Assembly: GCA_963704995.1 (NCBI GenBank)
Contig: CAVPIM010000009.1
Span: forward strand, 1,302,001 to 1,366,000
Length of the DNA stretch: 64,000 bases
Direction: 5' to 3'
Source: RYN-230 sp963704995
Lineage (GTDB): Bacteria; Actinomycetota; Actinomycetes; Streptosporangiales; Streptosporangiaceae
Below the pieces are notes generated by a model. That model worked only from the letters and a program-made list of their open reading frames with translations. It was not told the origin of the DNA and did not search any database. Each line of letters starts with the position of its first letter. The stretch's first letter is position 1. The position numbers were made by a program, and so were the translations under genes. Positions 58,439-64,000 of this stretch are shown piece after piece.

Positions 58439-60114
58439 GCGCGGGACGCCCGCCACTGACCACCCACCGACGGCTGGCCCCGGGAACGGTGCTGCGCCGC
58501 GGGGCGAGCGCGCCGTACCGGGCCGTCGAGATCATCGCGGGCGAGCCGCACACGCTGCGGGACGACCTGGGCGCCGGGCCGGATCCAGCCGCCGCCACGC
58601 GGGGCAGGCGGCCGCTGCTCTGCCTGATCCACGTGACCGACCTGCAGCTGGCCGACGTCCAGTCCCCGACCCGGTTCGAGTTCCTGAACCGTTACTTCGC
58701 CGATCCCCGGTACGCCGGGCTGGTGCCGGTGCAGCGCCCGCAGGAGGCGCTCACCCCGCACGCGGTGGACGCCACGCTGCGCACGGTGAACGCGCTGCGC
58801 GGCCCGGCCACCGGGATGGCGCCCGCGCTGGCCGTGACCACGGGGGACGCGATCGACAACGCGCAGTGGAACGAGGTGCAGGCGTTCCTGGCCTTGTTCG
58901 ACGGCGGCCGGGTCACCCCGGACTCCGGCGGTCCCGGGTACGCCGGGGTGCAGGCCCTGGACTGGCCGGACGACATCTTCTGGAAGCCCGACGGCGACGG
59001 CCCGGACGGCCCGGACTTCTTCCGCCGCGAGCTCGGCTTCCCGCATCACCCGGGGCTGCTCGACGCGGCCCTGCGGGAGTTCACCGCGGGCGGCCTGGAC
59101 ATGCCGTGGCTGTCCTGCTTCGGCAACCACGAGGCCCTCAACCAGGGCGTGGGCACACAGACCCCGGAGCTGGCCCTCGCGCTGACCGGCGCCCGGAAGC
59201 CGACCGCGCTGCCCAGCGGGTTCGACGCCGACCAGGCCCTCGACCTGTTCACGGTCCGGCCGGAGGCGTTCATGGCCGGCCCCTCCCGCCCGGTACCCGC
59301 GGACCCCGGCCGACGGCCCGTCACGCGGAGCGAGTTCGTGGCCGCGCATTTCCGGGCGGCCGCGCGCCCGCTCGGGCACGGCTTTACCGACGAAAATCTC
59401 CGCAACGGAACCGCGTACTACGTCCATGACACACCGGCGGCCCGGTTCATCGCGCTCGACACCAATTGCCTGGCCGGCGGGGCGGACGGGTGCCTGGACC
59501 GCCAGCAGGCCCGGTGGCTGGAAGACCGGCTCGCCGAGGTGCACTCGGCCTACCGGGGCGCGGCCGGGGAAGAGGTCCGGACCGGGCACGATGACCGGCT
59601 GGTCATCCTGTTCTCCCACCATGGCGTGGACACGCTGACCAACACCCGGGGCTGGCATCCGGGGCCGGGCGGTGAGCCGCTGATCGGCGCGGCCGGCCTG
59701 GTGGCCCTGCTGCACCGCTTCCCCAACGTGGTGCTGTGGCTGAACGGGCACACGCACACGAACGCGGTCCGGCCGCGGCCCGACCCGGACCAGCCGGGCC
59801 GGGGCTTCTGGGAGGTCACTACCTGCGCGGTGGTGGACTGGCCGTGCCAGACGCGCCTCGTGGAGCTGGCCGAAGCCGGCGGGCAGCTCGCCATCACCTG
59901 CACGATGGTGGATCACGACACACCGCTGTGGCCCCGGCTGCCGGCCGACGTGACCTCGGCCACCGTGGACCACCTGGCGTCCCTGCACCGTGAGCTGGCC
60001 GCCAACATCCCGTTCGGCGGGGAGCACCCGGGCCGGACCGGGACGGCCACCGACCGGAACGTGGAGCTCCTGATCAGCCCGCCGTTCCCGCTGTCGCGCC
60101 TGCCCGGGATGTAG
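58435..60114 (+). CDS. Metallophosphoesterase (TIGR03767-type)
   Basis: 559 residues from TTG 58435. Metal motifs of the calcineurin-like fold: CLIHVTDLQLADVQSP, VTTGDAIDNAQWNE, LSCFGNHEALN, ILFSHHGVDTL and WLNGHTHTNAV. The first motif reads TDLQ where most enzymes have DxH; this is usual in this actinobacterial family. No signal peptide is seen, so it acts on imported substrate. It is last in the operon and coupled to the ATPase gene. Likely releases phosphate from a phosphomono- or diester, or from a breakdown product of a phosphonate. Confidence 0.86.
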   Translation: MSAGRPPLTTHRRLAPGTVLRRGASAPYRAVEIIAGEPHTLRDDLGAGPDPAAATRGRRPLLCLIHVTDLQLADVQSPTRFEFLNRYFADPRYAGLVPVQRPQEALTPHAVDATLRTVNALRGPATGMAPALAVTTGDAIDNAQWNEVQAFLALFDGGRVTPDSGGPGYAGVQALDWPDDIFWKPDGDGPDGPDFFRRELGFPHHPGLLDAALREFTAGGLDMPWLSCFGNHEALNQGVGTQTPELALALTGARKPTALPSGFDADQALDLFTVRPEAFMAGPSRPVPADPGRRPVTRSEFVAAHFRAAARPLGHGFTDENLRNGTAYYVHDTPAARFIALDTNCLAGGADGCLDRQQARWLEDRLAEVHSAYRGAAGEEVRTGHDDRLVILFSHHGVDTLTNTRGWHPGPGGEPLIGAAGLVALLHRFPNVVLWLNGHTHTNAVRPRPDPDQPGRGFWEVTTCAVVDWPCQTRLVELAEAGGQLAITCTMVDHDTPLWPRLPADVTSATVDHLASLHRELAANIPFGGEHPGRTGTATDRNVELLISPPFPLSRLPGM

Positions 60115-60254
60115 CCCGGCTCTTCCCCGCGGGCCTCGGCGCAGCCGGCTGACCACTTTACGTGCACAAACGTCCGTCATGGGTGACACTGGAGGGCCAG
60201 GACACCGGCGGCCCCCGGGCCAGCCGGGTCCCCGCCGATGACCGGAGGCCGACG

Positions 60255-60953
60255 GTGACCGCCACCACCCCGACGCCCGCCAGCCCCGCGGCCGGCCGGT
60301 TCTACGACGCCCGGCGCGGCATCTACTACACCAAGCCGGTGATGCGCGGCTGGCTGCACCTGCTCTGGTTCGGGGCGTCCCTGGTGCTGAGCACGGTGCT
60401 GCTGGCGCGCACCCCCGGCACGGCCCGGGTCCTCAGCTTCGGCGTATACGCGGTCAGCGTGGGCGCGCTGTTCGGGGTCAGCGCCCTGTACCACTGTGGC
60501 ACCTGGTCCGAGTCGTCCCGCCAGCTCCTGCAGCGGCTCGACCATGTGATGATCTTCTTCCTGATCGCCGGGACCGCGACCCCGGTGTTCATCGTCGCCG
60601 CCCCCGGCCTGCCCGGCCGGATCGGCCTCCTGGTGCTGTGGGTCCTCACCGCCACCGCGGCCGCCATCCACCTGGCCTGGATGGACGCGCCAGAACGCCT
60701 GGTCGGCGGGACATTCCTCGCCCTGGGCTGGGTGGCGGCGCTGGCCCTGCCCGCGGTCTGGCTGCACTCCGGGCCGGTGGCCGGCGGGCTGATGCTCGGC
60801 GGCGGCCTGCTGTACACCGTGGGCGCCCTGTCCTACCACCGGCGGCGGCCCGACCCGTACCCGTCGGTGTTCGGCTATCACGAGGTCTTCCACGTGTACG
60901 TCTGCGCGGGTGCCGCGTGCCAGTACCTGGCCATCGCGGTGTACCTGAGGTAA
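60255..60953 (+). CDS. Hemolysin III family (PAQR-like) membrane protein
   Basis: GTG 60255 is chosen because GGAGG stands 6 nt upstream; an ATG-less longer frame from 60162 is unlikely. 232 residues, seven TM helices. HlyIII/PAQR marks: FGVSALYHCGTWSESSRQLL, QRLDHVMIFFLIAGTATPVF and FGYHEVFHVYVCAGAACQYL, with the Ser/His/Asp/His set proposed to bind zinc. Family members act as membrane hydrolases or receptors in eukaryotes; the bacterial role is poorly known. Stand-alone gene. Confidence 0.85.
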   Translation: MTATTPTPASPAAGRFYDARRGIYYTKPVMRGWLHLLWFGASLVLSTVLLARTPGTARVLSFGVYAVSVGALFGVSALYHCGTWSESSRQLLQRLDHVMIFFLIAGTATPVFIVAAPGLPGRIGLLVLWVLTATAAAIHLAWMDAPERLVGGTFLALGWVAALALPAVWLHSGPVAGGLMLGGGLLYTVGALSYHRRRPDPYPSVFGYHEVFHVYVCAGAACQYLAIAVYLR

Positions 60954-61002
60954 CCGGGTCAGGCGGCCGGCCCGGTCAGGCAGGCCGGTCAGGCAGGCAC
61001 GG

Positions 61003-61569
61003 TCAGGCAGGCACGGTCGCGGTGAACCGGAAGCGGTCGTCCTGCACCTCGACCGTGACGCCGGCGAACCCGGCGGCGGCCAGCCGGTGCGCCATGGTGG
61101 CGGGATCGACCGGCAGGTAGTCGTCGTCTACGTGCAGTTCCCGGCGGGCCGGCGTCGCGACCCCGTCCGTCCCGGCCAGCAGTCCCCCGGGGCGCAGCAC
61201 CCGGCGCAGCTCGGCCAGCATCTGGTCCTGCAGGGCCGCGGACGGGACATGGTGCAGCATCGTGAACAGGGTGGCCGCGGAGAACTGGCCGCCGGAGAAC
61301 GGCAGCGCGGTGGCGTCGGCGTGCAGCACCGTGACGTTGCTGCCGGCCAGCCGCCCGGCCAGGGACCGGGCCAGCCGCTCGTCGATCTCCACCGCGGTCA
61401 GCCGCGGAACCTGGCGGCGCAGCACGTCGGTGGTCAGCCCCGGCCCGGGGCCGACCTCCAGCACCTCGTCGCCGAGGTCCTGCTCCCGGAGCACCCAGGG
61501 CAGCAGGTCGGACTCCACGAACGCCGCCCACTCGGGGCTCGCGCAGATCCGCAGGTGCGCCTCATTCAT
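61003..61569 (-). CDS. Class I SAM-dependent methyltransferase
   Basis: ATG 61569 gives 188 residues (ATG 61581 adds four). SAM-binding motif I is VLEVGPGPGLTTDVLRR (~35-51), with acidic motif II TAVEIDERLA, and ADATALPFSGGQFSAATLFT followed by MLHHV. It resembles Methyltransf_11/25 enzymes on small molecules. A 16-bp unit that includes the start codon is repeated in tandem (61555-61602), so two or three ATGAATGAG copies compete as start. Another short tandem repeat follows the stop (60974-61014). Substrate unknown. Confidence 0.85.
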   Translation of the reverse strand: MNEAHLRICASPEWAAFVESDLLPWVLREQDLGDEVLEVGPGPGLTTDVLRRQVPRLTAVEIDERLARSLAGRLAGSNVTVLHADATALPFSGGQFSAATLFTMLHHVPSAALQDQMLAELRRVLRPGGLLAGTDGVATPARRELHVDDDYLPVDPATMAHRLAAAGFAGVTVEVQDDRFRFTATVPA

Positions 61570-61602
61570 AGTGCGCCTCATTCATAGTGCGCCTCATTCT
61601 TG
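61555..61602. repeat. 16-bp tandem repeat over the methyltransferase start
   Basis: GTGCGCCTCATTCATA occurs at 61555-61570 and 61571-61586, with a third, partly matching copy to 61602. On the coding strand each unit holds ATGAATGAG. As 16 is not a multiple of three, the copies fall in different frames. Confidence 0.75.
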
Positions 61603-61651
61603 GGCTCATTCTGCGCTAGTCCGCCAGTCCGCGCCCCGGGCGCCGGGCGGG

Positions 61652-62464
61652 TCAGCGGGCCAGCACGAGGACCAGCAGCACCGTGGCCGTGCTCAGCTCG
61701 ATGATGGCCCCGAACACGTCGCCGGTCAGCCCGCCCAGCCGCCGCCGCGCGGCCCGGCGGAGCACGGCGGCCACGCCCAGGCCGGCGGCCGCGGCCGCCG
61801 CGCCCCGGGCCGCGGCCGGCAGGCCGCCCAGGGCCAGCCCGGCCGCCACCACCGCGGCCAGCAGCAGCACCGCGCTGGCCGCCCGGCCCGTGGCACTGGT
61901 CCGGCCGGCCACCAGCGCGCCGAACCCGGACGGCCGCGCCGACGGCGACCCGGTGGCCAGCACCACGCCGACCCGGCTGGTCACCGCGGCCAGCACCAGG
62001 CCTGCCGCGGCCTGCCCGGGCGGCAGCGAGGCCAGCGCGCACACCTGGATCAGCAGCACCAGCACCAGGGCGGCCACCCCGAACGGTCCCGCGTCGGACC
62101 GGCGCATGATCTCCAGGGCCTGGTCCGCGGGCCGGCGGCTGCCCAGCCCGTCCGCGGTGTCAGCCAGCCCGTCCAGGTGCAGCCCCCCGGTGAGCAGCGC
62201 CAGCAGCATCATGGCCAGGGCTGCGCCGAGCAGCTGCCGCTCCGGCGTCCCTCCACCTGCCGCCACCAGGACCATCGCCCCCGCGCCCGCCAGCCCCAGG
62301 CCGGCGCCGAGGACCGGCAGCCAGAACACGGCCCGGGCGGCCGCTGTGTCGTCCAGGTCCCGGCCGACCCCGGCCGGGATCACCGTGAACAGGCTCAGGG
62401 CGACCCGCCAGGCCGGGGTGCGCGGCGGCGCGCCCGTCCCGGGGCGGTCCTGTTCCCCGGTCAT
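61652..62464 (-). CDS. cobS: Adenosylcobinamide-GDP ribazoletransferase
   Basis: ATG 62464 overlaps the cobU stop (ATGA); 270 residues, about six to seven TM helices. The metal/active-site motif is LLTGGLHLDGLADTADGLGS (~92-111), and RRSDAGPFGVAALVLVLL follows. It joins adenosylcobinamide-GDP with alpha-ribazole to make adenosylcobalamin (-phosphate), the last step of nucleotide loop assembly, in the membrane. Third gene of the cobT-cobU-cobS unit. Confidence 0.95.
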   Translation of the reverse strand: MTGEQDRPGTGAPPRTPAWRVALSLFTVIPAGVGRDLDDTAAARAVFWLPVLGAGLGLAGAGAMVLVAAGGGTPERQLLGAALAMMLLALLTGGLHLDGLADTADGLGSRRPADQALEIMRRSDAGPFGVAALVLVLLIQVCALASLPPGQAAAGLVLAAVTSRVGVVLATGSPSARPSGFGALVAGRTSATGRAASAVLLLAAVVAAGLALGGLPAAARGAAAAAAGLGVAAVLRRAARRRLGGLTGDVFGAIIELSTATVLLVLVLAR

Positions 62465-63072
62465 CTCAGCCGCCGGGGGATCCCGGCCGTGCACAGCCAG
62501 ACCTGCTGGCACTCCGCGGCGACCCTGGTGTTGAGCAGGCCGAGCTCGTCCCGGTAGCGCACCCCGGACGCGGTACCGGGGATCACCCCCGAGCCGACCT
62601 CGTTGCTGACCGCCACGACGGTCCGGCGGGTAGCCCGCCACGCATCGAGGAGCCCGTCCACCCGAGCGGCCAGCGCCTGGCCGGCCGCCGGAGCGCCGGT
62701 CCACAGCCCGCACTCGTCCATCACCCCGGCCAGCCAGGTGGACAGGCAGTCCACCAGGACCGGGGTGGCCAGCTGACGGGCGGTCAGGCCCGGCGCGGCC
62801 AGGACGCTTTCCAGGTCCCGGGTTTCCTGTGTGACCCAGTGCGCCGGCCGCCGCTGCTGATGCAGGCGGACCCGGGCCGCCCACTCCGGGTCGGCCGGGT
62901 CCGCCGGGGCGCCGGTGGCCACGTAGTCCACCTGGTCCCGGCCGGCCAGCAGCCGCTCGGCGGCCACCGACTTGCCCGAACGGGCCCCGCCCAGGACCAG
63001 CAGGCGGTACGGCCGGGGCCGGCGGGGCAGTTCGCGACCCGTAAGGCCGCGCCGCCGGCCGGCCCAGCTCAT
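62461..63072 (-). CDS. cobU: Bifunctional adenosylcobinamide kinase/guanylyltransferase
   Basis: ATG 63072 overlaps the cobT stop; 203 residues. The P-loop is LLVLGGARSGKSVAAERLLA (~29-48). VDYVATGAPADPADPEWAAR, RLHQQRRPAHWVTQE with the guanylylated His region, and AVSNEVGSGVIPG, then YRDELGLLNTRVAAECQQVW are CobU blocks. It phosphorylates adenosylcobinamide and activates it with GTP for CobS. A ~20-residue basic N-terminal leader is extra. Confidence 0.95.
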   Translation of the reverse strand: MSWAGRRRGLTGRELPRRPRPYRLLVLGGARSGKSVAAERLLAGRDQVDYVATGAPADPADPEWAARVRLHQQRRPAHWVTQETRDLESVLAAPGLTARQLATPVLVDCLSTWLAGVMDECGLWTGAPAAGQALAARVDGLLDAWRATRRTVVAVSNEVGSGVIPGTASGVRYRDELGLLNTRVAAECQQVWLCTAGIPRRLR

Positions 63073-64000
63073 CCCTTCTCGCCGGACACGCCGGCGCTGT
63101 CGAACGTGGCCACGTCGCGCAGCACCCGGGCCGCGGCCGCGATGACCGGCAGGGCCAGCGCCGCGCCGGAGCCCTCGCCGAGGCGCAGGCCGAGGTCGAG
63201 CAGGGGAGTCAGGCCCAGCGCGTCCAGCGCCCGGCGGGCGCCCGGCTCGGTGGACATGTGCCCGGCGAGCAGGGCGCCCAGCACGTCGGGGGCCAGCGCC
63301 CGGGCCGCCAGCGCGGCCGCGCAGGCGATCACGCCGTCCAGCACGACCGGCACCCGCAGCGCGGCCCCGCCCAGGATGAACCCGGTCAGCGCGGCGTGCT
63401 CCAGGCCGCCGACCGCCGCCAGGGCACCCAGGGGGTCGGCGGGGTCGGGCAGGTTGCGTTCCAGCGCGCGGCGCACCACCCCGACCTTCCGCTGCCAGGT
63501 CGGGTCGTCGATGCCGGTACCCCGGCCGGTGACTTCTTCCGGGTCCGCCCCGGTGAAGACGGCGATCAGCGCGGCTGAGGCGGTCGTGTTCGCGATACCC
63601 ATGTCCCCGGTCAGCAGGCAGGCGTTGCCCGCCGTGACCAGGTCGCGCGCGGTCTCGATGCCCGCCTCGACGGCGCGCAGGGCCTCGTCCCGGCTCATGG
63701 CCGGCCCGGCGGTCATGTCGGCGGTGCCGGGGCGGATCTTGCGGGGCAGCAGCCCGGGGGCGGCCGGCAGGTCCGCGGCGACGCCCACGTCCACCACGCA
63801 TACCTCGGCCCCGGCCTGCGCCGCGATCGCGTTGACCACTGCCCCGGAGGCCAGGAAGTTGGCCACCATCTGCGCGGTGACCTCCTGCGGCCACGGGGTG
63901 ACGCCCTGGGCGTGCACACCATGGTCGCCCGCGAACACCGCGACCGCAGCGGGCTCGGGCAGCGGCGGCGGGCACTCCCCGGCCAGGCCGGCCAGCTGCA
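63069..64000 (-). CDS. cobT: Nicotinate-nucleotide-dimethylbenzimidazole phosphoribosyltransferase (5' cut by window edge)
   Basis: The frame enters from beyond 64000; about 310 C-terminal residues are visible. VAVFAGDHGVHAQGVTPWPQ is the N-terminal CobT block. GNACLLTGDMGIANTTASAA, VTGRGTGIDDPTWQRKVGVV, LAAVGGLEHAALTGFILGGA and LGLRLGEGSGAALALPVI, with the catalytic Glu in GEGSGA, are all present. It makes alpha-ribazole phosphate for the lower loop of cobalamin. About 40-50 residues and any cobalamin riboswitch lie outside the window. Confidence 0.95.
   Translation of the reverse strand, partial: QLAGLAGECPPPLPEPAAVAVFAGDHGVHAQGVTPWPQEVTAQMVANFLASGAVVNAIAAQAGAEVCVVDVGVAADLPAAPGLLPRKIRPGTADMTAGPAMSRDEALRAVEAGIETARDLVTAGNACLLTGDMGIANTTASAALIAVFTGADPEEVTGRGTGIDDPTWQRKVGVVRRALERNLPDPADPLGALAAVGGLEHAALTGFILGGAALRVPVVLDGVIACAAALAARALAPDVLGALLAGHMSTEPGARRALDALGLTPLLDLGLRLGEGSGAALALPVIAAAARVLRDVATFDSAGVSGEKG

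Noticed and set aside
1..64000. Prophage, integrative element or insertion sequence
   Set aside because: No integrase, transposase, terminal inverted repeats or tRNA attachment site was seen; the lower-GC island at 4.4-5.9 kb has no mobility gene.
60954..64000. Cobalamin riboswitch for the cob genes
   Set aside because: The leader of the cobT-cobU-cobS operon lies beyond the window; nothing resembling a B12 box is visible within it.

Overview
The window is chromosomal DNA of a high-GC actinobacterium, most likely a filamentous actinomycete. The signs are very GC-rich codon third positions, many GTG and TTG starts, ATGA/GTGA stop-start overlaps, an XRE-DUF5753 regulator, a SigE-family and a SigG-like sigma factor, a Nur-type nickel box, and an actinobacterial-style exopolysaccharide locus. 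No rRNA, tRNA, CRISPR array, integrase or transposase was seen. The species cannot be named from the sequence alone.

Layout. 1-7.3 kb: end of a Clp_N protein; a coupled pair (membrane protein and OmpA-like lipoprotein) on the minus strand; then a lower-GC island with an XRE-DUF5753 regulator, a 2OG-Fe dioxygenase whose frame is broken, a possible 57-residue peptide gene and an M20 dipeptidase. 7.4-12.4 kb: a 1,498-residue SF1 helicase-nuclease of defence type, overlapping a convergent ParB-like gene. 12.4-20 kb: TetR/VIT divergon, secreted GH18 chitinase-like gene, LysR/MFS divergon, and a dimethylglycine/sarcosine dehydrogenase-like gene. 20.1-23.2 kb: SigE-family sigma factor, a decayed anti-sigma-like gene and a secreted propeller protein.

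23.3-38.3 kb is an exopolysaccharide locus. A plus-strand sulfotransferase and GH26 hydrolase come first. A tightly coupled minus-strand series follows: APH-like kinase, second sulfotransferase, GT2, PAP2 phosphatase, Wzx flippase, Wzy polymerase, DUF3048 lipoprotein and Wzz with a dead BY-kinase-like domain. A 568-bp AT-rich divergent region separates these from the initiating phosphoglycosyltransferase and a WecG/TagA glycosyltransferase. Together they predict a lipid-linked, Wzx/Wzy-dependent and probably sulfated surface polysaccharide.

38.3-44.6 kb: RNase H-like protein, a small membrane protein, a HAF-repeat exported protein with a stop at codon 3, a LysR regulator divergent from an amidohydrolase, and a FAD oxidoreductase (both enzymes frameshifted). 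44.7-48.7 kb: an unusual operon of SerC-type aminotransferase, lipoyl-less E2-like acyltransferase, cytochrome P450 and GNAT-like protein, the best candidate for an undescribed pathway. 48.9-53 kb: rhodanese/SufE pair, nickel permease with a Nur box, zinc-less DksA-like protein and SigG-like sigma factor. 53.1-60.1 kb: LacI regulator, ABC importer and metallophosphoesterase, read as uptake and hydrolysis of a phosphorus-containing solute. 60.2-64 kb: hemolysin III-like protein, methyltransferase and the cobT-cobU-cobS operon, cut by the window end.

Two themes run through the window. First, at least five genes carry single-base frameshifts and others have early stops or decay, so either the assembly has residual indel errors or many genes are decaying. 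Second, short perfect tandem duplications, most often of 15 bp, occur in at least ten places, inside and outside genes.
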